Made by a program: the position numbers and the translations under genes. Positions 1-7,498 of a stretch of DNA of 14,583 bases are shown one piece after another. Every line of letters starts with the position of its first letter. Position 1 is the stretch's first letter. The stretch covers positions 1 to 14,583 of the forward strand of contig JAYZDB010000065.1 of the NCBI GenBank assembly GCA_036338025.1, read 5' to 3'. The stretch is from JAYZDB01 sp036338025 (lineage in GTDB: Bacteria; Planctomycetota; UBA1135; UBA2386). The notes under the pieces are model-generated. The model had not been told where the DNA came from. It saw nothing but the letters and a program-made list of their open reading frames with translations, and ran no database searches.

Positions 1-885
1 AATTACAGCCAGGCTTGCGGCAATGTCCTTGGTGCCCTGCCCATCGCTGTAGAACGGCAGAGCCATCAACTCCTTGTTGGTGACGTGGACCCAACCACCC
101 ATCGTGCCGATGAAGGCCTCCCCAAACGGCATCGCGCTGGCGAGCAGCAAGAGGGCGAGGGCCGGCAACACCAGGCCGGTACCGGCTACCAAGACGAGTT
201 GGCGCAGCAGTGGCGCAAACCCACTGCCACTCGCGATGGCCTTCGCCGTCAGGCCAACCCCGACCGCCAAGACTGCCGCTGCGAAGACCTCTGGCTTGGC
301 GAGGAACACAGCACCCAATGTCAACCCGGTGCCGACCAGCAGGATAGTACTCGGGCGCGCGACGTAGCGTGACACCAACCAGACTGCCAACACCGTCAGG
401 CCGATGCCATGCGTCATCTCGTGGGAGTACGGTGCAACCCAGCTGAAGTTTCCGAGGTAGTCCGTGTGCTGAAAACCAAACAGCAGCAGGAAGATGGCCC
501 CCGCGCAGGTCGCTGAAAACCGATCACCGATCCTGACCAGCATCGAGTAGGTCAGGGCGAGCACGCCAGCGATGATCGCGACGTTGACCACCGTCAAGAC
601 GTGCATGTTGGTCCCAAACAACTGGAACCAGAGTGCATTGAAATAGGGCGACAGAGGCCCGTTGAAGTAGGCGATGTCACGGTAGAGAACCGCCCCCTCG
701 GTGATCCGCCACGGTACGTAGAGTTCTCGACCGTAGTCCACCAGAGGGTGGATCCAGGCGTCGGGGTTCCACCACAACATGCCAGCCCCGATGAGCACCA
801 ACAACACCGGGGGCAGCCATGCTGGTGGCTGCCATAGCGAGCCTTCCGGGGCATCCATCGCGGCGCTGGCGGAGGAATCAGTCAT
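1..885 (-). CDS. Multi-pass membrane glycosyltransferase, GT39/ArnT-like (partial, C-terminus beyond window)
   Basis: The minus-strand frame is open from the ATG at 885 to the window edge, giving 295 residues with no stop. The N-terminus is a short cytoplasmic stretch, then a hydrophobic segment at about residues 24-38. Next comes a loop with DYGRELYVPWR (50-60) and YRDIAYFNGPLSPYFNALWF (68-87), then several more hydrophobic segments. This layout, with an acidic residue in the first external loop followed by an aromatic-rich 'YxDxxxxxGPLSPY' stretch, is typical of GT-C polyprenyl-phosphate sugar transferases (PMT/ArnT/GT39-like families), which move a sugar from a lipid carrier to an acceptor outside the membrane. 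That role is inferred from family; donor and acceptor are unknown. It starts 10 bp after the stop of the SGNH gene on the same strand, so the two are probably cotranscribed. No Shine-Dalgarno is visible. The missing C-terminal part prevents a firmer assignment. Confidence 0.72.
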   Translation of the reverse strand, partial: MTDSSASAAMDAPEGSLWQPPAWLPPVLLVLIGAGMLWWNPDAWIHPLVDYGRELYVPWRITEGAVLYRDIAYFNGPLSPYFNALWFQLFGTNMHVLTVVNVAIIAGVLALTYSMLVRIGDRFSATCAGAIFLLLFGFQHTDYLGNFSWVAPYSHEMTHGIGLTVLAVWLVSRYVARPSTILLVGTGLTLGAVFLAKPEVFAAAVLAVGVGLTAKAIASGSGFAPLLRQLVLVAGTGLVLPALALLLLASAMPFGEAFIGTMGGWVHVTNKELMALPFYSDGQGTKDIAASLAVI

Positions 886-895
886 GGTTTGCGCG

Positions 896-1999
896 CTACT
901 TCAGGTACTCGGCAACTGTGTTAGCCACCAGGCGGTGACCGTGAGGATTCCAATGCGCGTCCCCGTCGATGAAATACTCCGCGTAGACGGTCGGAAACGG
1001 TCGATCATCGATGAACTTCGGGAACAAGTTTACGAACCCAACCTGATTGGCCTTCGAAAAGTCACTCCACTCCTTGACCTGGATGCTATCAAGGTCTCGC
1101 GACACCATCTGCTGCGACCAGGGATACACGACGATCGTCACCCGGATGTTGCGCTGTTTGCACAAGCTCACCAGCTTACGCATGTTCTCCACCGCAAGAT
1201 CAAGCCCCTTGTTACCCCAACGATCGAAGAGCTTCTGGTCGACCGTCCAGGCAAAGCCCAGCTTCTGGAAATCCGGGTCCGCAATCATCTGCGGATCCAG
1301 GCCGGTGAAGTGCGGGAACAGGCCGTCCGCGCTGTAGTCCACGCCTCCGATTTCCCGCGATTTTCGACCACGTGCCCAGATGGTGTACCAGGAGAAAAAG
1401 TTGCGCCGGGCCATCCGTCCCAGATCGTACTGGAACTCGGCCAGCGCACTGAACTCTCCGGGTTCGAACACCTCGTACGCAATCTCGTTCTGGATGTCGG
1501 AGATGTCGATGAACACCATCAGGTGGTCGAACTTCAACCCGACCTCCTCAAGGAGATACCTGGTCTTGAGGTAGTAGAGCTTCGGGCTGTAGCTCACCAC
1601 CGATGCATTCAAGACCTCGATCCCGGCCGACTCGAAACGGGCCCCCAACATCCCAGCGACAGTCTCCTCGTAGAGCACGCCGACACCCTCGCAAAACGAG
1701 TCCCCAATGATCAGGAGTCGCTTCCCGCCAGGCTCCAGCGACACCTCCCGTGGGCCCTTGTCACGAAACCCCAGTGAGTTGGTGTACATGGGGTAGGTCC
1801 GTTTTCCCCACTTGGCGGTGGCCACCTGGTTTGGCAACAAACCGTGATGAAACACCGGGTGTGGGCAACGGAAGGTGTTGTGGTCAGCCGGGATCAGCAC
1901 CAGGCCAAAGACCCAGTCCGCCACCAGCAGGAACACGAGCAACCCTAGGCTCAAGGCCTTCTTGGGGTTGCGTCGAAACCACCGCTTCTGTCCTGCCAT
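896..1999 (-). CDS. SGNH/GDSL-type hydrolase family protein with N-terminal membrane anchor
   Basis: The protein is 367 aa if started at the ATG at 1999. The frame extends upstream to an ATG at 2122 (408 aa), but the extra 41 residues look non-conserved, and the start at 1999 gives a short basic N-terminus directly before a transmembrane segment (about residues 15-36), so I prefer it. The block I motif IIGDSFCEGVGV (97-108) supplies nucleophile Ser101. A block III-like FIDISDIQNE lies at 163-172, and the C-terminal block DAHWNPHGH (347-355) supplies the probable Asp347/His349. These are hallmarks of SGNH hydrolases, which act as esterases or O-acyl-modifying enzymes; the substrate is not evident. 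The single anchor would place the catalytic domain outside the cytoplasmic membrane, consistent with acting on a glycan or glycolipid built with the downstream GT39-like protein. That functional link is inference. Confidence 0.8.
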   Translation of the reverse strand: MAGQKRWFRRNPKKALSLGLLVFLLVADWVFGLVLIPADHNTFRCPHPVFHHGLLPNQVATAKWGKRTYPMYTNSLGFRDKGPREVSLEPGGKRLLIIGDSFCEGVGVLYEETVAGMLGARFESAGIEVLNASVVSYSPKLYYLKTRYLLEEVGLKFDHLMVFIDISDIQNEIAYEVFEPGEFSALAEFQYDLGRMARRNFFSWYTIWARGRKSREIGGVDYSADGLFPHFTGLDPQMIADPDFQKLGFAWTVDQKLFDRWGNKGLDLAVENMRKLVSLCKQRNIRVTIVVYPWSQQMVSRDLDSIQVKEWSDFSKANQVGFVNLFPKFIDDRPFPTVYAEYFIDGDAHWNPHGHRLVANTVAEYLK

Positions 2000-2283
2000 C
2001 GATTCCCAGACGTGGAGCAGTCCTGAGGTCGACACTCTATCGACGGCGATTGCAAGGTCGCGGAGTTCCTCGGTTTTTGCAGGCCGCAAACACCCCTGCG
2101 GGGACGCCACAACCCAGCCCAAAAGGCCCTTCCAGCACCTTCGGCACGATGATGCATTTACGGTTCACTTCGCAGGACTACCGCCCATGCGGACTTCGCC
2201 TACATTGGGGGTTGGGCACACTCGTGTCCCAGCCCGGTGGCCCATGTCCCGCCGGCCTCTCCCTACCTCCCCCCCACAGTCGC
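2000..2283. other. Divergent intergenic region, no confident promoter
   Basis: This 284-bp spacer separates the minus-strand SGNH gene from the plus-strand propeller gene, so promoters for both should lie here. I looked for -35/-10 boxes, dyads and ribosome binding sites and found none convincing. The 30 bp before the ATG at 2284 are C-rich and contain no purine-rich Shine-Dalgarno. If the SGNH gene starts at 2122, the spacer shrinks to 161 bp. Confidence 0.5.
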
Positions 2284-5200
2284 ATGAAACTCCTCCCCTT
2301 CGTCCTCCTGCTAGGCTTCCCCCTTCTGCACGTTCCGGTCTCTGCCCAAGACGCGCCTGCCCTGCCCTCGGAATGGGCAAGCAAGATCACCTGGCGCAGC
2401 GTCGGCCCGGCCGCCATGGGTGGCCGAATCGTCGAGCTTTCCGTGTACGAGAAGGACCCTTCCACCTTCTACGCAGCAACTGCGTCGGGCGGCCTGCTCA
2501 AGACCGTCAACAACGGCATCACCTTCGAGCACCAGTTCGACAAGGAGACCACGGTTTCCATCGGTGCCGTCTGCATGTCACAAAGCAACCCGGACGTCGT
2601 GTATGTCGGAACGGGCGAAGAGAACCCACGCAACTCAGTCAGCTACGGTGACGGTGTCTACAAATCCGTCGATGGTGGCAAGACGTGGAAGAACATGGGG
2701 CTGAAAAAGACCTTCCAGATCGGCGCGATCGCCGTCCACCCCACCAACCCCGACATCGTCTATGTCGGCGCGCTGGGCCGTCTCTATGGACCCAACGAAG
2801 AACGTGGGCTCTACAAGTCCACCAACGGCGGCAAGGACTGGGTCCGCATCCACTTTGTCGATGCCAAGACCGGCGTGATCGCCATCGAGATGAATCCGAA
2901 GAATCCGGACACGCTGATCTTCGCGACCTACGAACGACAGCGCGATGGCTTCGATGGCAACCCACCGGCCAAGAAAATCGCGCCGGGTAGCGGGATGTAC
3001 CGGACGACCGACGGCGGAGCGACCTTCGAAAAGCTCACCAAGGGCCTGCCGACCTGCAACTGGGGTCGGGTCGGGATCGACTACTACCAGAGCGACCCGA
3101 ACATCATCTACGCGATCATCGAGAGCGAGATGATGGGCAAGCCCGGCATGGACATCGGATGGAGCGGTATCAGCTCAGTCAGCGATGCCAAGACGGGTGC
3201 CAAGGTCGAAACCGTTTCGGACAAGAGCCCCGCCAGCAAGGCCGGCCTGCAGAAGGGCGACATCATCCTGTCGATCAACAACGAAAAAGTAGAGTCGGGC
3301 AGCAAGCTTCCGGGCTCGATGACCAGGTTCAAGACCAAGCAGAAAGTCTCCATGGAAATCGCCCGCGAGGGCAAGAACTCGAAGATCGAGTTTGCCATGG
3401 GCACCAAGCCCAAGTCCAGCAGCGGGTCAGGGACTCGTCGTGGTGGTCGTGGCTCTGGACGCCGTGGCGGTAGCAGCGGCAGTCGACCGCACAGCATGAA
3501 CATCTCGTTTGGTGGCAGGCTCGGTGGCCAAAGCGCCAACCTGCAAGACTTCCAGGGCGAAAAAGGCTACGAGCACGGTGGCCTGTTCCAATCCAAGGAC
3601 GGCGGAACATCCTGGACTCGCGTCAACAGCATCGACCCGCGGCCGATGTACTTCAGCCAGTTCCGCGTCGACCCGAGTGACACCAAGTACCAATACGTCC
3701 TCGGTATCTCGGGCAGTCGTTCCGTCGATGGCGGCAAGACTTTCACGTCTGACGCCACCCGCGGTGTGCACGCCGACCAACATGCCCTGTGGATCAACCC
3801 GAGCAATGGCAAGCACATGATCCTCGGCTGCGATGGTGGCATCTATGTGACCTACGATCGCACCAAGACCTGGGCCCACCTCAACCACATGGCGATCGGC
3901 CAGTTCTATCACGCGAAGATGGGACCGCGACGGGACTACTGGGTCTACGGTGGCCTGCAGGACAACGGAACCTGGGGTGCCCCACACCGCACGGCACGCG
4001 GCGGACCGGTCAACTCGGACTGGCTGCGGATCGGTGGCGGGGACGGCTTCGTGGTGGCGATCGACGCCAACGATCCCGACCAGATCTACTACGAGAGCCA
4101 AAACGGCGCCACCCAGAGCACCAACCTGCGCACCATGGCACGCGGCAGCCTCCGCTTCGGGAGCAGCAGCCGTCAGCGCGGCAGCACCGCTCAGCGCGGC
4201 GGCACGGGTCAGCGCGGGACCGGCCAGCGCGGCGGTGACCCGCGTAGTCGCGGCACGCGAGGCAGTAGCAGCCAACGCACCCGCACCCGCTACAACTGGA
4301 AGACCCCATTTATCCTGTCCAGCCACAACTCGCGGATCTACTACAACGTGGGCAACTACGTGTTCCGGTCCCTCGATCGTGGGCGCGATCTGAAGAAGGT
4401 CTCCCCAGACATCACGCTTACCGATCGTGGCAGTGGAACCGCCATCGCCGAGTCGCCGATGAATCCCGACGTTCTCTACGTCGGCTCCGATGACGGCGCG
4501 CTGTGGGGCACCCGCAAGGGCGACCACGAGTGGAGCGATCTCCGCAAGGCGCCTGTCTCGGAGGCAAGCCACTCCAAGACGGAACGCAAGGGTGGTCCAA
4601 GGGGCAACGACAGCGACAGCGCCGGCGTCCCGTTCACACAAATCGTGACCAAACCAATGTGGATCAGCTCGATTGAGGCCTCACGCTACAGCGAAGGTCG
4701 TGTCTACGTGACTGTCGACGGCCATCGTTCCGACGATGACAACCCATACGTGCTGGTCAGCGAAAACTACGGTCAATCATGGACCTCGCTCCACGCCAAG
4801 TTGCCGCGCGGTTCGACTCGCGTAGTCCGCGAAGACTACCAAAACGAGAACCTGCTCTACCTCGGCACCGAGTTCGGACTCTACGTGTCCCTGAACCGCG
4901 GACAGAGTTGGACTCGCTTCCACAACAACCTCCCGACCGTGGCCATTCACGAAGTCGCCCAACACAAGCTGTGCGGTGACGTCCTGCTAGCCACTCACGG
5001 GCGTAGCCTGTGGATCGCTGACATGACTCCGCTGCGGCAGCTGACCACCAAGAACCTGGCCAAGGACGTGTTCGCCTGCCAGCCCGCCGAGGTGATCCTC
5101 TGGAAGAGCAAGCACAGCCGTGGCTCCAGCGGAGGTGCCTCGAAGTACGTGGGGACCACCCCGAGCAGTCAGGCCCAGGTCTACTTCCACCTCAAGAACA

Positions 5201-5469
5201 AGCCCAGTGACCTGACGGTCGCAATCCACGGCGCCGATGGCAAGGTCTACCGCGACCTCAAGATCAAGACGCCGACGGCGGGTCTCAATCACGTCACCTG
5301 GGACCTTCGACGCAACTCAACCAACAACTCCGGCGGCTCATCGAATTGGTCATCCCGGCGTGGCGGGCGCGGTCGTTCTAGTGGCAGCGCTGGGACCTAC
5401 AAGCTGGTAGTCACGGCGGACGGCAAGACCTCGGAAGCCACCTTCAAGGTAAGCCCCCAGCCCGAGTAG
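2284..5469 (+). CDS. Exported VPS10/sortilin-type BNR beta-propeller protein with inserted PDZ domain and Arg/Gly-rich loops
   Basis: The protein has 1061 residues from the ATG at 2284. The frame is open further upstream, but this start gives a clear signal peptide (basic n-region, hydrophobic core, cleavage likely after Ala21). Asp-box/BNR motifs of the S-x-DGG-x-x-W/F type occur at about 127-135, 178-186, 240-248, 436-444 and 479-487, as in the exported 'WD40/YVTN/BNR-like' sortilin N-terminal family. A PDZ-like domain at about 290-373 (containing SPASKAGLQKGDIILSINN) and an Arg/Gly/Ser tract at about 376-402 interrupt the third and fourth of these motifs. A second Arg/Gly tract lies at about 626-669, and a third at about 1025-1037 inside a C-terminal Ig/FnIII-like domain (WDLR at 1006-1009, then GTYKLVV). 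These propellers are usually annotated as glycosyl hydrolase-like, but no catalytic residues can be assigned, so binding of an external polymer or partner protein is as likely. A paralogue starts at 13464. Confidence 0.85.
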   Translation: MKLLPFVLLLGFPLLHVPVSAQDAPALPSEWASKITWRSVGPAAMGGRIVELSVYEKDPSTFYAATASGGLLKTVNNGITFEHQFDKETTVSIGAVCMSQSNPDVVYVGTGEENPRNSVSYGDGVYKSVDGGKTWKNMGLKKTFQIGAIAVHPTNPDIVYVGALGRLYGPNEERGLYKSTNGGKDWVRIHFVDAKTGVIAIEMNPKNPDTLIFATYERQRDGFDGNPPAKKIAPGSGMYRTTDGGATFEKLTKGLPTCNWGRVGIDYYQSDPNIIYAIIESEMMGKPGMDIGWSGISSVSDAKTGAKVETVSDKSPASKAGLQKGDIILSINNEKVESGSKLPGSMTRFKTKQKVSMEIAREGKNSKIEFAMGTKPKSSSGSGTRRGGRGSGRRGGSSGSRPHSMNISFGGRLGGQSANLQDFQGEKGYEHGGLFQSKDGGTSWTRVNSIDPRPMYFSQFRVDPSDTKYQYVLGISGSRSVDGGKTFTSDATRGVHADQHALWINPSNGKHMILGCDGGIYVTYDRTKTWAHLNHMAIGQFYHAKMGPRRDYWVYGGLQDNGTWGAPHRTARGGPVNSDWLRIGGGDGFVVAIDANDPDQIYYESQNGATQSTNLRTMARGSLRFGSSSRQRGSTAQRGGTGQRGTGQRGGDPRSRGTRGSSSQRTRTRYNWKTPFILSSHNSRIYYNVGNYVFRSLDRGRDLKKVSPDITLTDRGSGTAIAESPMNPDVLYVGSDDGALWGTRKGDHEWSDLRKAPVSEASHSKTERKGGPRGNDSDSAGVPFTQIVTKPMWISSIEASRYSEGRVYVTVDGHRSDDDNPYVLVSENYGQSWTSLHAKLPRGSTRVVREDYQNENLLYLGTEFGLYVSLNRGQSWTRFHNNLPTVAIHEVAQHKLCGDVLLATHGRSLWIADMTPLRQLTTKNLAKDVFACQPAEVILWKSKHSRGSSGGASKYVGTTPSSQAQVYFHLKNKPSDLTVAIHGADGKVYRDLKIKTPTAGLNHVTWDLRRNSTNNSGGSSNWSSRRGGRGRSSGSAGTYKLVVTADGKTSEATFKVSPQPE
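3148..3490 (+). other. PDZ domain plus Arg/Gly/Ser linker inserted in the propeller
   Basis: Codons 290-373 read as a PDZ domain: a GWSGISSV strand, then SPASKAGLQKGDIILSINN, which is the typical 'spAakAGlkxGDvIlsvng' core seen in HtrA-type PDZ domains, then a basic strand ending near EFAMG. Codons 376-402 follow with the repeated TRRGGRG / RRGGSSG pattern. In the paralogue at 13464, consecutive Asp-box motifs flanking this place are separated by about 50 residues (246 to 296). Here the gap is about 188 (248 to 436), so the insertion is roughly 140 residues. PDZ domains bind C-terminal or internal peptide tails; the ligand here is unknown. Confidence 0.75.
4174..4233 (+). repeat. Short tandem repeat encoding Gln-Arg-Gly units
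   Basis: The 8-mer CAGCGCGG occurs at 4174, 4192, 4210 and 4225, i.e. with periods of 18, 18 and 15 bp. It encodes QRGSTA-QRGGTG-QRGTG-QRGG within the second Arg/Gly-rich tract of the propeller gene. The in-frame period and near-identical codons suggest recent slippage or duplication rather than selection on each codon. The tract sits just before the conserved YNWKTPFILS segment that resumes the propeller fold. Confidence 0.8.
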
Positions 5470-5480
5470 CAGTGCACGCC

Positions 5481-5506
5481 CTGGACCCCGATAACTCGGG
5501 GTCCAG
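5481..5506 (+). terminator. Perfect 11-bp hairpin after the propeller gene, no U-tract
   Basis: The arms CTGGACCCCGA (5481-5491) and TCGGGGTCCAG (5496-5506) are exact reverse complements around a 4-nt TAAC loop. The hairpin begins 12 nt after the stop codon at 5467-5469, a usual position for a terminator or a 3'-end stabiliser. It is followed by a GC-rich stretch rather than a run of T, so it is not a canonical intrinsic terminator. It may block 3' exonucleases or work with Rho; this is inference. Confidence 0.6.
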
Positions 5507-5681
5507 CGGCGGCCTATCGCTCGTACAAATCGAGGCTGCACGGACCTGACCGATTTCGGCGCGTCCTGCGGCTTGCCCAGCAGTAACGTCTTGAGCCGGA
5601 GACCGAGTTGCTTGGTCCCAAACCGGCAAGCATGTAGAACGGGTCATTGGATACCCCTCCTCCCAACACGCGAATTCCAAC

Positions 5682-6755
5682 ATGACCAAGCTCCGAGTCC
5701 TCGTCGTCGGCTGCGGCAACATGGGTACCTCACACGCCCGTGCCTACCACTCGATGGATGAATTCGAAGTTGTCGGCGTCGTCAGCCGTGGCGCCGAGAG
5801 CCGCGAACGGTTGGCCGCCGAACTCGGCGGTTCCGCGACCTTTGGTGATTTCGGTGCTGCCCTCGCGGAGAGCCAGCCAGACTGCGTCTCGATCAATACC
5901 TATCCAGACACCCACTACGAGTATTGCAAGAAGAGCCTGGAGAGCGGGGCCCACGTGTTCATCGAGAAGCCGCTGGCCAACACCGTCGCGCAGTGCCAAG
6001 AACTCGTGGACCTGGCCCAGAGCAAGGGCTTGAAGCTCATCGTGGGTTACATTCTCCGGGTCCATCCTGCCTGGATAAAGTTCATCGAGACCGCCCAGAC
6101 CCTGGGCAAACCACTGGTCATGCGAATGAACCTCAACCAACAGAGTTGCGGCAAGGACTGGTCCACCCACAAGTCCTTGATGAACTCGATCTCACCGATC
6201 GTCGACTGCGGGGTGCACTACGTCGATGTCATGTGCCAGATGACCCGTGCGAAGCCCGTTCGAGTCAGCGCCGTCGGGGCTCGGCTGAGCGGGGAACTCG
6301 ATGAGGGGATGTACAACTACGGCCAGTTGCAGGTCACCTTCGATGACGGCTCGGTCGGGTGGTACGAAGCTGGCTGGGGCCCGATGATGAGTGAAGTCGC
6401 CTACTTCGTGAAAGATGTCATCGGCCCGAAGGGCTGCGTCAGCATCGTTGACAGGCAGGGCGAGGAACGAGACAAGGACTCTTCGGACGTCGACTCCCAC
6501 ACCGCTACAAACTGTCTGCAGGTTCATTACCAGGACCGGGATGAGAACGACGAATTTGTCAAAGCCGACGAGTTCATCGACACAACGGATGAACCCGACC
6601 ATGACGGCTTGTGCCACCGGGAGCAGCAAGTATTCGCGCGAGCGATTCTCGACGACGTGGACATCTCGGACCACCTCGCCGACGCCATCAGCGCGACACG
6701 TATCGTGTTGGCGGCGGATGAGTCGTTCCGCACTGGCAAGACGATCGAACTCTGA
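5682..6755 (+). CDS. Gfo/Idh/MocA family NAD(P)-dependent oxidoreductase
   Basis: The protein has 357 residues, a normal length for the family. The N-terminal Rossmann fold carries the dinucleotide motif VVGCGNMG (residues 8-15). The conserved EKP motif is at 95-97 (HVFIEKPLAN), with the Lys expected to be catalytic. The C-terminal domain carries DCGVHYVD (175-182), matching the D-x-G-x-H-x-x-D signature, with His179 as the likely catalytic residue. Members oxidise or reduce hydroxyls of sugars, inositols or sugar acids using NAD(P); the substrate cannot be told from sequence. No signal peptide is present, so it should be cytoplasmic. No Shine-Dalgarno precedes the ATG, which lies 212 bp after the propeller stop, beyond the hairpin, so it probably has its own promoter. 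It converges on the LURP-like gene with a 37-bp gap. A role in the sugar pathway encoded to the right is inferred. Confidence 0.92.
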   Translation: MTKLRVLVVGCGNMGTSHARAYHSMDEFEVVGVVSRGAESRERLAAELGGSATFGDFGAALAESQPDCVSINTYPDTHYEYCKKSLESGAHVFIEKPLANTVAQCQELVDLAQSKGLKLIVGYILRVHPAWIKFIETAQTLGKPLVMRMNLNQQSCGKDWSTHKSLMNSISPIVDCGVHYVDVMCQMTRAKPVRVSAVGARLSGELDEGMYNYGQLQVTFDDGSVGWYEAGWGPMMSEVAYFVKDVIGPKGCVSIVDRQGEERDKDSSDVDSHTATNCLQVHYQDRDENDEFVKADEFIDTTDEPDHDGLCHREQQVFARAILDDVDISDHLADAISATRIVLAADESFRTGKTIEL

Positions 6756-6792
6756 GCTGCCCGGTGTCTATGGACGCCAAAGAGCCACTCGA

Positions 6793-7389
6793 CTAGCCCT
6801 GCCGTCCTTCGATCGCGGTGATCAGCACCGCAACCCCAAGGAGCAGGCGGCGGTCGATGCTGCAGTCTTCAGGAATGCGGACGTCAAGACTGAAGATGAT
6901 GGGGTTGAATCGCTGTTTGAATTCGATCGGGTCACCCCCCGCTGATGTCCGCAAGGTGAACTTCTGCGGAATCAGGTTGGACAGGAACCGGCGTGCGAGA
7001 GCCAGGCCCGTGCTGTCTTCCTGGAGTTGAGCAATAGGCCGGTCATCGGCGTCCATGACTTCCCAGGAGTCTCGAATCAAGGATGCCATGCCCTTGCGCC
7101 GTGCGGCGCCGACCTTTCGACCATCCCGCGGATCGACGATGTCGTAGGCCGCATGGAAATCGATCATCTGGCGGGCCTGGATCGTCAGGAGCTCCTCCGT
7201 CATCATATCGTCGGTGTAGACCCGGATATCCTCCTTGAGCTTGAAGGCCTTCTGCTTGCTAAATCCGACAACCCGCTCGCCATCGTAGATGTGGAAGCTG
7301 GCACCAAAAACCTTGAGGAACTTGCGTCGGATGCGATAGCCGTTGAGTTCGAACACCGGGGAACCGTGCAACGAGGTCTCGTAATCCAT
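6793..7389 (-). CDS. LURP-one-related / scramblase-like protein (Tubby C-terminal-like fold)
   Basis: This 198-aa protein has no signal peptide. The pattern of short alternating strands fits the LURP-one/phospholipid scramblase superfamily: an N-terminal FHIYDGERVVGFSKQKAFKLKED region (about residues 32-54), then YDIVDPRDGRKVGAARRKGM, then DSWEVMDADDRPIAQLQED. It is basic in the middle and mildly hydrophobic near the C-terminus (LLLGVAVLITAI). Bacterial members are mostly uncharacterised and are proposed to bind membranes or phosphoinositide-like ligands. The family call is by pattern recognition, and the function is unknown. It stands alone on the minus strand, convergent with the oxidoreductase and divergent from the sulfatase (109-bp spacer), so it is probably a single-gene unit unrelated to the sugar genes. 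Confidence 0.7.
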   Translation of the reverse strand: MDYETSLHGSPVFELNGYRIRRKFLKVFGASFHIYDGERVVGFSKQKAFKLKEDIRVYTDDMMTEELLTIQARQMIDFHAAYDIVDPRDGRKVGAARRKGMASLIRDSWEVMDADDRPIAQLQEDSTGLALARRFLSNLIPQKFTLRTSAGGDPIEFKQRFNPIIFSLDVRIPEDCSIDRRLLLGVAVLITAIEGRQG

Positions 7390-7498
7390 GGATCCATCAT
7401 AGGCCCGGGATCCCTGCTTGGCCCCAGGAACTCATACTCTACCCTGGCTACCGAACCCCCTGCCCCCAACCGATGAGTAATCCAAGAGCCGGGATCCA

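Noticed and set aside
779..1777. A 332-codon plus-strand open frame opposite the SGNH gene
   Set aside because: It is antisense to a gene with clear SGNH motifs. Its translation shows no domain, and long antisense frames are expected in high-GC coding DNA.
1750..2283. Upstream extension of the first propeller frame by 178 codons
   Set aside because: It overlaps the SGNH gene on the other strand and would bury the signal peptide that starts at 2284.
3427..4641. A 404-codon minus-strand open frame inside the first propeller gene
   Set aside because: Its composition (Ala/Val/Arg-rich, no motif) mirrors the codon bias of the propeller gene, which has signal peptide, Asp boxes and PDZ in the other strand.
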